Shown here piece after piece: positions 27,670 to 35,493 of a stretch of 40,857 nt of DNA. The notes beneath the pieces were generated by a model that did no database searches, had not been told where the DNA came from, and was given only the letters and a program-made list of their open reading frames with translations. Position 1 is the stretch's first letter. Each line of letters begins with the position of its first letter. The translations under genes and the position numbers were made by a program. The stretch is from assembly GCA_947372915.1 (NCBI GenBank), contig CANBVO010000005.1:1-40857 (forward strand), in the 5' to 3' direction. Source of the DNA: Actinomycetota bacterium. GTDB lineage: Bacteria > Actinomycetota > Actinomycetes > Nanopelagicales > Nanopelagicaceae.

Positions 27670-28304
27670 GTTCGTCACAATCATTAACTCTGCCGCTTCT
27701 TGTTGAACTAGCGCGCGAGCTAGCCGCCGCTGGTGAGCGCCAGATTTTAGGTGTCTGCGGGGCACCAGGTGCTGGCAAATCCACCGTCACATCTGCAATT
27801 GTCGAAGCACTTGGTCCAGATCTTGCAGTGATTGCACCGATGGATGGTTTCCATATGGTCAATGAAAAGCTTGAGGAATTAGGCAGGCGAAATCGAAAGG
27901 GCGCGCCCGACACCTTCGAGGTAGATGCTTTTGTTGAATTACTTTCTCAGATTCGCCATCAAACAGAAGAGTTAATTTCCGCGCCAGACTTTGATCGAAC
28001 TATCGATGCTCCGCGAGACGGCGCAATTTCCATCAAAAAGAGCGTCCCGCTCGTTATCACCGAAGGCAATTACTTGCTTCACGGTCATGGGGGTTGGGAG
28101 CGAGTTGCACCATTACTCACGCAATCATGGTTTGTCATGCTCGATGATGAGATTCGACAAGAGCGACTCATTCGACGCCACATGAGTTTTGGGATGAGCG
28201 AAGCGCTAGCACGAGCGTGGACACTGGGAAGTGATGAAAAGAATGCGCAAGGAGTTCGAGAAGATGTTCTTCGCGCAGATTTAGTTATTACACTGGCAGA
28301 ATGA
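27666..28304 (+). CDS. P-loop kinase of the uridine kinase / phosphoribulokinase / FrcK family
   Basis: A 212-residue kinase. The Walker A motif GAPGAGKST is at residues 32-40, and the substrate-side MDGFH motif characteristic of the panK/uridine kinase/FrcK group is at 59-63. An ITEGNYLL strand (near residue 130) and an arginine-rich lid (RQERLIRRH) follow. Members next to sugar ABC systems are thought to phosphorylate the imported sugar or a nucleoside; the substrate is not known here. Its ATG overlaps the stop of the E1-like gene (ATGA) and its own stop overlaps the next start in the same way, so it is tightly coupled. Confidence 0.85.
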   Translation: MSSSQSLTLPLLVELARELAAAGERQILGVCGAPGAGKSTVTSAIVEALGPDLAVIAPMDGFHMVNEKLEELGRRNRKGAPDTFEVDAFVELLSQIRHQTEELISAPDFDRTIDAPRDGAISIKKSVPLVITEGNYLLHGHGGWERVAPLLTQSWFVMLDDEIRQERLIRRHMSFGMSEALARAWTLGSDEKNAQGVREDVLRADLVITLAE

Positions 28305-29305
28305 CAGGCTTCGCACTCTTTATAGCAGTATTTCTTGCATGCGCAGTTGAGGCTGTTGAGGCCACCACCATCGTTCTCGCCGCCGGCACTGCACGAAATT
28401 GGAAGTCGGCGCTCCTTGGAACGGCATCAGCGCTCGGATTGCTGGCATTGATCATCGCTCTCTTCGGGCCATCCATCTCCGGCCTACCCATTAATTCATT
28501 GCGAGTATTTGTCGGGACTCTTCTACTGGTCTTTGGCCTTCAATGGATTCGCAAGGCAATCTTACGAAGCAGTGGATTTAAAGCGCTGCACGATGAAGAT
28601 CAGATCTTTCAAGATGAAATGGCACAGGCGGGTAAGGCAGAAAACAATTCGAAATTTGGAGTGAGTGACTGGTATGCCTTCACTCTCTCATTTAAGGGAG
28701 TGTTGCTGGAAGGACTTGAAGTAGCATTTATAGTTCTCACCTTTGGCTCTATTCAAAAAGATGTTGGCCTAGCAAGCATTGCAGCGCTTACCGCAGTCGT
28801 GATTGTCGTTATCGCAGGAGCAGCGCTCAGAAAGCCATTAGCGCGCGTTCCTGAAAACACCATGAAATTTATTGTTGGCATCATGCTCACCTCATTTGGA
28901 ATTTTCTGGGGAGCGGAGGGTGCGGGTGCGCTCTGGCCTGGAAAAGATCTCTCCATTCTTGGAATTATCGCTTTCTTACTCATTCTGTCTTACATGCTTA
29001 TTTTCTGGCTTAAGAAAGTTCATGCTGGGATTGGCCAGCCGCATAAGCTCGAGGTGGATTTCGACGAGGCTGATGAAGTCGCAGTACTGGCCGACCGCGG
29101 AGCACTCAAGGCGCTCAAGGCCTTTGGCTATTTTTGGTATGACTTCCTCATCGGTGATGACTTAATTGGAACCGCACTAGTGGTTATTGCCCTTGAAGCA
29201 ACGAATCTTGCATTTCATTCAGGGAAGAATTGTTGGTGGATATTGCCGCTTGCTGTCGCAGTTGCACTTATTCGCAACCTACGTAAAATCTCAATTAGTC
29301 AATAA
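28301..29305 (+). CDS. multi-span membrane protein, COG4280-like putative ion transporter
   Basis: A 334-residue membrane protein with about eight hydrophobic segments. Two similar acidic motifs lie in membrane segments: EAVEATTIVLAAGTARN (near residues 17-33) and LLEGLEVAFIV (near 137-147). The latter resembles the REGLE motif of FTR1-type iron permeases. The general look fits the uncharacterised COG4280 proteins and suggests two inverted halves binding a cation. It is the last member of the importer operon, joined by an ATGA overlap to the kinase gene. No function is asserted. Confidence 0.65.
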   Translation: MTGFALFIAVFLACAVEAVEATTIVLAAGTARNWKSALLGTASALGLLALIIALFGPSISGLPINSLRVFVGTLLLVFGLQWIRKAILRSSGFKALHDEDQIFQDEMAQAGKAENNSKFGVSDWYAFTLSFKGVLLEGLEVAFIVLTFGSIQKDVGLASIAALTAVVIVVIAGAALRKPLARVPENTMKFIVGIMLTSFGIFWGAEGAGALWPGKDLSILGIIAFLLILSYMLIFWLKKVHAGIGQPHKLEVDFDEADEVAVLADRGALKALKAFGYFWYDFLIGDDLIGTALVVIALEATNLAFHSGKNCWWILPLAVAVALIRNLRKISISQ

Positions 29306-29315
29306 TTAACAAAAT

Positions 29316-30593
29316 ATGAATTACCTGAAAGATTTTCTCCCGCGCAGAAGCGACTACTTACCTTTTCGAGCAACGCTTCAATCTAATTTAATTGCTGGTA
29401 TTACCGTTGGCATCGTTGCTCTACCGCTTGCTCTCGGCTTTGCAATCACGACCGGCGCTGGCGCTTCTGCCGGTATAACAACCGCTATTTTGGCTGGCTT
29501 TGTTGCAGCACTTTTTGGCGGATCCAATTATCAAGTTAGCGGCCCAACAGGAGCGATGACAGTTGTGTTGGTCCCTGTGGTTGCAACTTACGGCGTAGCT
29601 GCTCTCGCGCCATTAGGCATCCTTGCAGGCGCAGTAATCGTAGTGATGGGGCTACTGAGACTCGGTGGACTCATCGATCGGGTGCCAATCTCTGTGATGG
29701 AGGGCTTCACCTTAGGAATTGCAATGGTGATTGGTCTGCAACAAATTCCTCTCGCTCTCGGAGTAAAGAAAGAGCCCGGAACTCACACTGTTCTCGTCGC
29801 ATGGGATACCGCGTATAAGGCAATATCAACAAGTATTAATTGGAATTCACTAGTCATTGTTTTTGGCGTACTTCTCGTCAAATATTTGTGGAATCGATTT
29901 AACCATCATGTGAAGTTGCCATTTCACCTACCGGCCAGCATCGTGGCCATTGTTGTCGCAACTCTTCTCACCACTCTTGCAGGAATTAAAGTTGCAACTA
30001 TTGGCTCGATACCTCAAGGATTTCATATCCCCAATAATTTATTTGGAGCAATTTCTCGTATTCCATTTATCCACTTGGCATATCTGGTCATCGTCATTGC
30101 CCTGCTAGGTGCAATCGAATCGTTGCTCTCGGCCCGAGTCGCCGATGGAATGGCGCATGTTGCCATTGATCATCAACGTCCTAAGCATCATCCCAATCGC
30201 GAGTTACTGGGGCAAGGCTTGGGAACAATAGTCGCCTCAATCTTTGGTGGCATTCCCGCAACCGGCGCAATCGCTCGCACCAGCGTCAATGTCCGCTCTG
30301 GCGCCCGAACCCGTTTTGCATCCATGGTTCATGCATTGTTCTTACTTCTTGTGGTGCTTGCGCTCTCGCCACTTGTCTCCCACGTCCCCACCGCAGCTCT
30401 CGCGGGAGTATTGCTGGCAACTTCATATCGGATTGCTAACCCCACCAATATCCGTGAACAGTTACGTTCAACCTGGGGGACTTCGCTCACCTTTATTGTT
30501 ACAGCAGTAGCAGTTCTCGCAATTGATTTAATCTGGGGACTTGCAATTGGCTTAGTTGTGCACGCAATACTTAAAAAATTAGGAAAGCTTTAA
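29316..30593 (+). CDS. SulP (SLC26) family anion transporter lacking STAS domain
   Basis: A 425-residue membrane protein with the SulP core. The N-terminal signature region (AGITVGIVALPLALGFAI, about residues 28-45) and the GGSNYQVSGPTGAMTVVL substrate-site region (about 68-85) are clear. Typical SulP proteins have about 550 residues with a cytoplasmic STAS domain; here the chain stops soon after the last span (HAILKKLGKL), so STAS is absent. Sulfate, bicarbonate or another anion could be the substrate. The gene starts 10 bases after the COG4280-like gene and ends overlapping trhO convergently by 4 bases. Confidence 0.88.
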   Translation: MNYLKDFLPRRSDYLPFRATLQSNLIAGITVGIVALPLALGFAITTGAGASAGITTAILAGFVAALFGGSNYQVSGPTGAMTVVLVPVVATYGVAALAPLGILAGAVIVVMGLLRLGGLIDRVPISVMEGFTLGIAMVIGLQQIPLALGVKKEPGTHTVLVAWDTAYKAISTSINWNSLVIVFGVLLVKYLWNRFNHHVKLPFHLPASIVAIVVATLLTTLAGIKVATIGSIPQGFHIPNNLFGAISRIPFIHLAYLVIVIALLGAIESLLSARVADGMAHVAIDHQRPKHHPNRELLGQGLGTIVASIFGGIPATGAIARTSVNVRSGARTRFASMVHALFLLLVVLALSPLVSHVPTAALAGVLLATSYRIANPTNIREQLRSTWGTSLTFIVTAVAVLAIDLIWGLAIGLVVHAILKKLGKL

Positions 30594-31498
30594 CCAATAA
30601 GTTCTTTGTCGCGCTTCTTGGATGGGTCATGAGTGCAGCGCAAGTTTGCCGGCAGAGCGGCACAGTCATCGCAAAGCAGAATCAAATCGTGACAGGTGGC
30701 GGTTGAACAATTGCGGAAGTGCTTGGTAGGCGCGTTGCACTTTTCGCATTCCCCAATAACAGGAGTGTCTTCCGCAAAATCTACGACCATGCGAGAGTCA
30801 AAGGTATAAAGCGAGCCCTTCCAGTGACCATCTTTGCCATATTTATTCCCGTAGCGAACAATGCCGCCATCAATCTGATAGACCTCTTTAAAGCCACGCT
30901 TGATCATCACTGCTGACAAGATTTCGCAACGAATTCCACCGGTGCAGTAGGTAACGATTGGCTTCTCTTTAAGATGGTCGTACTTTCCACTTTCGATTTC
31001 TGAAACAAAGTCATGTGATGTCTCTACATCAGGAACGACTGCACCTTCGAATTTACCGATCTTGGCTTCGAAAGCATTTCGTCCGTCAAAGAATGTAACC
31101 TCATCGCCGCGCTCTTCCACCAATTTATTGACTTGATACGGCTTGAGATGGACCCCGCCACCGACGACACCATTGTGATCAACGGTAATCTCGTTGGGGT
31201 GACCGAAAGCAACAAGTTCTTTCTTGTTCTTAACGGAGAGACGTGGAAATTCGTTGCCGGTTCCTTCTGACCATTTGAAATCAATCTTGCGAAAGCCCGA
31301 ATGCATCTTGGTTGCCTTCACATATTTCTTGAGCGCCTCCATCGGACCACCGACAGTTCCATTAATTCCATGTGGCGAAACGATGATGCGCCCTTTAATT
31401 CCCAAGTTTTGACAGAGCTCTAACTGCCACAACCGCACCGCTTCGGGGTCGCCGAGCGGGGTAAAGCAGTAGTAGAGGAGAACCTTCTGTAAATCCAT
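30590..31498 (-). CDS. trhO: tRNA uridine(34) hydroxylase
   Basis: A 302-residue rhodanese-domain enzyme that hydroxylates uridine 34 in tRNA, a step toward 5-methoxy- or carboxymethoxy-uridine. An N-terminal acylphosphatase-like domain is followed by a rhodanese domain whose active-site loop YCTGGIRCE holds Cys185 and Cys191. A C-terminal cysteine cluster (GECEKCNAP, CHDLILLCDDC) could bind zinc, as in many family members. Length and motifs match the YceA/TrhO family throughout. The ATG is preceded by a -10-like hexamer and no ribosome binding site. Confidence 0.93.
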   Translation of the reverse strand: MDLQKVLLYYCFTPLGDPEAVRLWQLELCQNLGIKGRIIVSPHGINGTVGGPMEALKKYVKATKMHSGFRKIDFKWSEGTGNEFPRLSVKNKKELVAFGHPNEITVDHNGVVGGGVHLKPYQVNKLVEERGDEVTFFDGRNAFEAKIGKFEGAVVPDVETSHDFVSEIESGKYDHLKEKPIVTYCTGGIRCEILSAVMIKRGFKEVYQIDGGIVRYGNKYGKDGHWKGSLYTFDSRMVVDFAEDTPVIGECEKCNAPTKHFRNCSTATCHDLILLCDDCAALPANLRCTHDPSKKRDKELIG

Positions 31499-31505
31499 AG
31501 AAAGT

Positions 31506-31511
31506 AGTTTA
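31506..31511 (-). promoter_or_regulatory. -10-like hexamer for trhO
   Basis: On the minus strand TAAACT ends 7 bases before the ATG at 31498, consistent with a leaderless mRNA. Confidence 0.5.
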
Positions 31512-31720
31512 AAGGGGACGGGTGAGCCTGCAAATTTGCGAAAAATCGGACATTTATCACAATTTCTTCTCGGCGAGTTTTAAGGAAAGTAGTGATTTCC
31601 TCGCGAAATGAGCGCACACTAGAGCCACTGACCACGACGAGGTGCTTTGTTGCCCTCAGCCGTGGCGCAGCTGAACTCCTTAAACGAGGAAGTCAGAATG
31701 AGACCCACGGAGGATCTTTA

Positions 31721-32491
31721 ATGGTTAATCTAACAAGCGGTCAATGGGGAACGTTGTACAACGTATTTTCATTCGGCCTTATCTCGATGCTCGCATGCAC
31801 CGTGTACACATTGGTGTCACAAGCTCGAGTGCTTCCTAAGTACCGCAATGCGCTAGTTCTATCTTCAATGGTTACATTCATTGCTGCATATCACTACTTC
31901 CGCATTTTCAACTCATTCAACGAGTCATCACACGATGGCGGAGTAACAATTGGAACTTCACAAGGTGCATTCAACGAGGCATACCGCTACGTTGACTGGA
32001 TCCTTACTGTTCCACTATTGCTCGTAGAAGTTATTGCAGTACTTGCTCTTGCAAAGGCTGCTGCTTCATCTCTTATCGGTCGCCTTGTACCTGCATCTGC
32101 AGCAATGATCGCACTTGGTTACCCAGGTGAAATCGCAACTGCTAACGGTACAAAGATCGTATGGGGCATTCTTTCAACAATTCCATTCCTCTACATCCTT
32201 TACGTATTGTTCGTAGAGCTTGGTAAGTCACTTGAGCGTCAACCAGAAGGCGTTGCAGCAACAGTAGGTCGCCTACGTTTGCTACTTATCGCAACATGGG
32301 GCGTTTACCCAATTTCATACCTTCTTCCAATCTTGCACAAGACCACTGCTGAAAACGCAGCTGGTTCCTTCGTGGGTCGCCAGATTGGTTACACAATTGC
32401 AGACGTACTTGCAAAGTGCGTATTCGGCCTAACAATCTACAAGATTGCTAAGTTGAAGTCCGCTGCAGAAGGCATGAAGGAAGATCACTAA
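31721..32491 (+). CDS. actR: actinorhodopsin, light-driven proton pump
   Basis: A 256-residue seven-helix retinal protein. The proton-pump triad reads D92 (acceptor), T96 and E103 (donor) in DWILTVPLLLVE. Leu100 sits at the spectral-tuning position, as in green-absorbing proteorhodopsins. The retinal Schiff-base lysine is Lys232 in IADVLAKCVFG. His58 (AYHYF) lies where proteorhodopsins have the counter-ion-linked histidine. The ATG at 31721 is chosen over an upstream in-frame start because GGAGG lies 8 bases before it. Codon use is biased like the binding-protein gene, suggesting high expression. A strong terminator follows. Retinal is presumably supplied by the Brp/Blh gene 1 kb downstream. 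Confidence 0.96.
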   Translation: MVNLTSGQWGTLYNVFSFGLISMLACTVYTLVSQARVLPKYRNALVLSSMVTFIAAYHYFRIFNSFNESSHDGGVTIGTSQGAFNEAYRYVDWILTVPLLLVEVIAVLALAKAAASSLIGRLVPASAAMIALGYPGEIATANGTKIVWGILSTIPFLYILYVLFVELGKSLERQPEGVAATVGRLRLLLIATWGVYPISYLLPILHKTTAENAAGSFVGRQIGYTIADVLAKCVFGLTIYKIAKLKSAAEGMKEDH

Positions 32492-32507
32492 TCTGATCGA
32501 CTGAATT

Positions 32508-32544
32508 AAAAATAGGGAGTGCCGATTCGGTACTCCCTATTTTT
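32508..32544 (+). terminator. intrinsic terminator after actR
   Basis: A perfect 13-bp stem AAAAATAGGGAGT / ACTCCCTATTTTT with an additional inner GCC/GGT pairing and loop GATTC, ending in a T run, 16 bases after the stop codon. Confidence 0.93.
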
Positions 32545-32557
32545 ATGTCTAAATAGA

Positions 32558-32563
32558 TATATT
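32558..32563 (+). promoter_or_regulatory. -10-like hexamer for the small membrane protein
   Basis: TATATT ends 8 bases before the ATG at 32572, just after the actR terminator, so this gene probably has its own leaderless promoter. Confidence 0.45.
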
Positions 32564-32571
32564 CTTTGGCT

Positions 32572-32808
32572 ATGACAAATTATCGCTGGGGCGGATATCT
32601 GCTCGTCGCATTAGGACTTATCAATCTCCGTTACCAGACCGGTCAGTCACACGTTCTTGCGCATAGCTTGATCATCATTGTCCCTGGAGCGCTGCTACTC
32701 GCTGCAACCTGGACTAAACCATTAGCCAGCACACTGGCAAAGAAGTCGGTCAAGATTTCGGCAATAATCATTGGGCTTGCGCTCGTTGCTTATTCCTTGC
32801 TCAACTGA
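32572..32808 (+). CDS. small membrane protein, 78 aa
   Basis: Begins MTNYRWGGYLLVALGLINL and has three hydrophobic segments, at about residues 8-20, 29-45 and 59-76. The family is not recognised. The ATG at 32572 is preferred to an in-frame TTG two codons earlier because it fits the leaderless hexamer. Convergent with the lycopene cyclase pair, ending 3 bases from it. Its position in the rhodopsin/retinal locus is suggestive, but no role can be claimed. Confidence 0.6.
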   Translation: MTNYRWGGYLLVALGLINLRYQTGQSHVLAHSLIIIVPGALLLAATWTKPLASTLAKKSVKISAIIIGLALVAYSLLN

Positions 32809-32811
32809 CTT

Positions 32812-33120
32812 TTACTTTTCGCGCTGAATTCCTCTGCGACCCCAGTAGACCCACATTCCTTGAATCAAGAGGATGAGCGAGAAGCCAAAGAGTAAATCTT
32901 CAATGGGTGCGCCTGCTAAACGTCGGCCAATGATTGCGGCCGGTGAATACATCACGATATCGCGCGAGGTTAACCACCAGTTTGTGATCAATTGAAAGGG
33001 AAGAATGATGGCGTACGAAGTCCAAAAGACGGACTTAGTCAGTAGTGAAGTCTTGAGCAAGAAGAGATCAACCAGCACTGCTACAAGGACTGAAGCTAAA
33101 GCAATATCGGTATAAATCAT
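32812..33120 (-). CDS. crtYd: lycopene cyclase subunit (CrtYd/CrtYf type)
   Basis: A 102-residue membrane protein of the split lycopene cyclase family, with three hydrophobic spans. The catalytic-type motif GAPIEDLLFGF holds Pro72, Glu74 and Asp75. It acts with the other subunit to cyclise lycopene to beta- (or epsilon-) rings; with the Brp/Blh enzyme nearby, beta-carotene is the likely product. Its ATG overlaps the stop of the partner gene (ATGA), so the two are translationally coupled. Assignment as the second subunit rests on order and motif; Cyclase ring type cannot be read from sequence. Confidence 0.85.
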   Translation of the reverse strand: MIYTDIALASVLVAVLVDLFLLKTSLLTKSVFWTSYAIILPFQLITNWWLTSRDIVMYSPAAIIGRRLAGAPIEDLLFGFSLILLIQGMWVYWGRRGIQREK

Positions 33121-33461
33121 TTTGCAGATGCCTCTTCATCGCCAACCGGCCAATGCTTCTTTACTGAACGCACGCCCTCTAACGTCAGAATGGAGGCTAA
33201 TGGAACGATGAGAAAGAAGAGGAATTCCTCGAGCGGTATGTGGAATGGACCATAAATTCCCAAAATTTGTTCTGGATCAAAGCTCCAGTGACCCTGCTTT
33301 ACTGCATAGGCATCCCAGATAATGTAAAAGATCGAGATCGGGAGAATCGAAAGTGCGGCGCGTTTAATTCTACGAAGGACTCTAGTTTTTAAAACAAGCT
33401 CGAGCCAGAAGGATCCAAAAATCGTGAAGAGCAACATCGCGAGATAGCTAAATTTCAGCAT
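33117..33461 (-). CDS. crtYc: lycopene cyclase subunit (CrtYc/CrtYe type)
   Basis: A 114-residue three-span membrane protein with the family motif IPLEEFLFF (Pro76, Glu78, Glu79). It forms the lycopene cyclase with the next gene. The frame is open upstream to 33665, but the ATG at 33461 is chosen because GAGGTG lies just before it, the homologous domain begins there, and the longer form would run into the divergent Brp/Blh gene and its promoter. Upstream carotenoid genes (crtE, crtB, crtI) are not in the window. Confidence 0.87.
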   Translation of the reverse strand: MLKFSYLAMLLFTIFGSFWLELVLKTRVLRRIKRAALSILPISIFYIIWDAYAVKQGHWSFDPEQILGIYGPFHIPLEEFLFFLIVPLASILTLEGVRSVKKHWPVGDEEASAK

Positions 33462-33532
33462 ACGCACCTCACAAGTGGCTCTGGAGTGAAAACCTTTCCT
33501 TGAGTGTAATCCATTCCTCGGCCAATTCTTCG

Positions 33533-33538
33533 TATACT
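33533..33538 (+). promoter_or_regulatory. -10-like hexamer for blh
   Basis: TATACT ends 6 bases before the ATG at 33545, in the 83-base gap shared with the divergent lycopene cyclase operon. Confidence 0.55.
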
Positions 33539-33544
33539 TATTAA

Positions 33545-34519
33545 ATGAATTCAGGAGCAGCTTCGGTCTACCTGCTCGCGCGAAAGATTTCAACAACGTC
33601 GGCCGTAGCAGCCGCGTTACTCTCGCTCGTAATCGTGCACCTTTTTCATGTGGATGCCATTTCATGGCAAATCGCTTTGGCTACAAGTGCTCTTGCCTTA
33701 GGAATTCCCCACGGCGCGGTTGACCACCTGATCTCGTTGCCAAAGAATTCACCACGCAAGCTTCTTCTCTTCATTCTGATTTATGTTGCGATTGCAGTTG
33801 CAGCAGGAGCTGCAATATTTCAATGGAATCTCATCGGCTTCCAACTCGTTCTCTTGATGAGTTTTCTCCACTTCGGCTTTGGAGATGCAACGTTTTTGGT
33901 TGAACTTGGGGACGCGAAGGAGCAACCGAGAAAACAAATCTTTATCAAGTTTTTCTATGCTCTCTCATCAGGCGCGCTGCCAGTCTTTCTACCGCTCACA
34001 TCTCACGAAACTCAAAAAGCGCTGAATAAAATCCATCCCGCACTTATTGATTGGGCGGGAGCCGGGGCGAGCAGGATTAGAGCTGCAGTCCTCATCTGTG
34101 CCGCCATCACCGCGCTCCTTCTCATTTTTACTCGCGGGTGGCGCGATCTCTTCGACTTAGCAGCGCTCTTCGCACTTGGCCTCTTTGCGCCACCACTCGT
34201 TGCCTTCGCAATCTATTTTGGGCTCTGGCATGCACTGCGCCATACCGCGCGACTGACTCAATTGCTTCCTCGCGCCCATGAATATTCGGAGGCCGGCAAT
34301 GCCGGTCGAGCGCTTATCTCGGCGAGCGTTCCTGGTCTACCTGCCCTGGCCGGTGCCCTTGTACTCGCAGCAGGGTTCATAATTTTTCGCGGCGAAAACT
34401 TTTCATCTGACTTCTTCTGGAACTTACTTGTGATTGTCTGGGCTCTAACCGTCCCTCACATGCTAGTTACTGCCCGCATCGACCGCCGAGTACTCAATGA
34501 ATTCTCTACCAGGCATTAG
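33545..34519 (+). CDS. blh: Brp/Blh family beta-carotene 15,15'-dioxygenase
   Basis: A 324-residue multi-span membrane enzyme that cleaves beta-carotene to two retinal molecules. Iron-ligand histidines typical of the family are visible: H56 and H61 in GIPHGAVDHL, H109 in LHFGFGD, H229 and H233 in YFGLWHALRH, and H305 in LTVPHML. The product is the chromophore of the actinorhodopsin encoded 1 kb upstream. It is divergent from the lycopene cyclase pair that would supply beta-carotene. The ATG fits a leaderless mRNA. Its TAG stop overlaps the -10-like hexamer of the next gene. Confidence 0.93.
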   Translation: MNSGAASVYLLARKISTTSAVAAALLSLVIVHLFHVDAISWQIALATSALALGIPHGAVDHLISLPKNSPRKLLLFILIYVAIAVAAGAAIFQWNLIGFQLVLLMSFLHFGFGDATFLVELGDAKEQPRKQIFIKFFYALSSGALPVFLPLTSHETQKALNKIHPALIDWAGAGASRIRAAVLICAAITALLLIFTRGWRDLFDLAALFALGLFAPPLVAFAIYFGLWHALRHTARLTQLLPRAHEYSEAGNAGRALISASVPGLPALAGALVLAAGFIIFRGENFSSDFFWNLLVIVWALTVPHMLVTARIDRRVLNEFSTRH

Positions 34520-34522
34520 GCT
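34517..34522 (+). promoter_or_regulatory. -10-like hexamer for the methyltransferase-like gene
   Basis: TAGGCT overlaps the blh stop codon and ends 6 bases before the ATG at 34529. Confidence 0.45.
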
Positions 34523-34528
34523 TGGGCT

Positions 34529-35290
34529 ATGACAAACGTACTTATTATTGCTGGATTCGCGCTTGTAATCCTTGCTCTTGCATATGCAATCCGCACGATC
34601 CGCGCTATCCATCCCAAGCTGGCCAAGGTCTTAGCTGCGCAAAATGAGTTACGTGTTCAACAGCTTTCGATGGCAAAAGAGGCGGGAAATCATTACCGTC
34701 AAAGCGAAGCATTTGCTCAGTTGGTAAAGATCTTGGACCTCAAGGCGCCGATTCCTGCTACACGCGGTTGGGCTGGTTCACCAGATTTATTACTCACCCT
34801 GGTTTCGCTAGTTCGTAAATACAAGCCAAAGACAATTGTGGAATTAGGTTCTGGTGTCTCGACTTTGGTTTTAGCAAAGAGCGTTGGTCGCGGTGGCAAA
34901 GTAATTAGTATTGATAACTCTGAAGAGTATGCCGGCTATACCCGCGAGATGCTAGCCGATCATGGAATTCGCAATGTCCAAATAATTGTTGCTCCGCTGA
35001 AGAAATATCCTGGCGGTAGCGAGTGGTACGACCTCTCCAAGTTAAAGACAATTAAGCGAGTCGATCTCCTGCTTGTGGATGGCCCGCCAGCAACTTCTGA
35101 CCCAGCTGCACGATTCCCAGCACTCGCGGAGTTCTCATCTAAATTATCAGCTCGCGCAGTGGTGGTGCTGGATGATTCCATTCGTGAATCAGAAGCGAAG
35201 CTTGCTGATGCGTTTGCAAAGGCAATGCCAAAGCACAAGCTCACTAAATTGCCCCATGAGAAGATCACTTCTGTTATTGAGCCTAAGTAG
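34529..35290 (+). CDS. membrane-tethered class I SAM methyltransferase-like protein
   Basis: A 253-residue protein with one N-terminal membrane segment (about residues 4-22), a helical linker, then a Rossmann-type domain. The SAM-binding motif I reads VELGSGVSTLVLA (about 104-116), with an acidic motif II (ISIDNS, about 126-131) and VDLLLVDGPPA (about 179-189). The pattern resembles O-methyltransferase-3/MT_24-type domains. The substrate is unknown; tethering suggests action at the membrane surface. It directly follows blh but has its own leaderless promoter signal, so a link to carotenoids is not shown. Confidence 0.8.
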   Translation: MTNVLIIAGFALVILALAYAIRTIRAIHPKLAKVLAAQNELRVQQLSMAKEAGNHYRQSEAFAQLVKILDLKAPIPATRGWAGSPDLLLTLVSLVRKYKPKTIVELGSGVSTLVLAKSVGRGGKVISIDNSEEYAGYTREMLADHGIRNVQIIVAPLKKYPGGSEWYDLSKLKTIKRVDLLLVDGPPATSDPAARFPALAEFSSKLSARAVVVLDDSIRESEAKLADAFAKAMPKHKLTKLPHEKITSVIEPK

Positions 35291-35303
35291 CTTGTAATTA
35301 GAG

Positions 35304-35474
35304 ATGCTTGGCGGGATTGATAACGGGCTTTTTTTGCAAGCTTTTGCAGGTTTCTTGGTTTTCCCGATCATCATTATCTTTTTAAGATGGGCGTTTCCTT
35401 CCAAGAGGGACCCGAATGAAAAAGCAATTCGAAAGGCTCTCAAAAAAGAATTACAGCAACTTCGAAAGAAGTAG
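35304..35474 (+). CDS. membrane microprotein, 56 aa
   Basis: Starts MLGGIDNGLFLQ, has one strong hydrophobic segment (about residues 9-28: LFLQAFAGFLVFPIIIIFL), and ends with a highly basic amphipathic helix (KAIRKALKKEL and LRKK). The pattern of an uninterrupted span followed by a charged tail argues for a real gene. It starts 13 bases after the methyltransferase-like gene in the same direction and fills most of the gap to the next gene. No good ribosome binding site is seen. Function unknown. Confidence 0.55.
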   Translation: MLGGIDNGLFLQAFAGFLVFPIIIIFLRWAFPSKRDPNEKAIRKALKKELQQLRKK

Positions 35475-35493
35475 CTAGGCCCTGGTTGAACGA

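Noticed and set aside
31592-31720. Upstream start for actinorhodopsin
   Set aside because: The extension is not rhodopsin-like, and GGAGG precedes the ATG at 31721.
33462-33665. Longer N-terminus for the first lycopene cyclase subunit
   Set aside because: The added residues are basic and unlike the family, and would overlap the blh gene; a ribosome binding site and homology support 33461.
34960-35268. Minus-strand ORFs inside the methyltransferase-like gene
   Set aside because: They are antisense shadows of a well-supported domain with no start signal.
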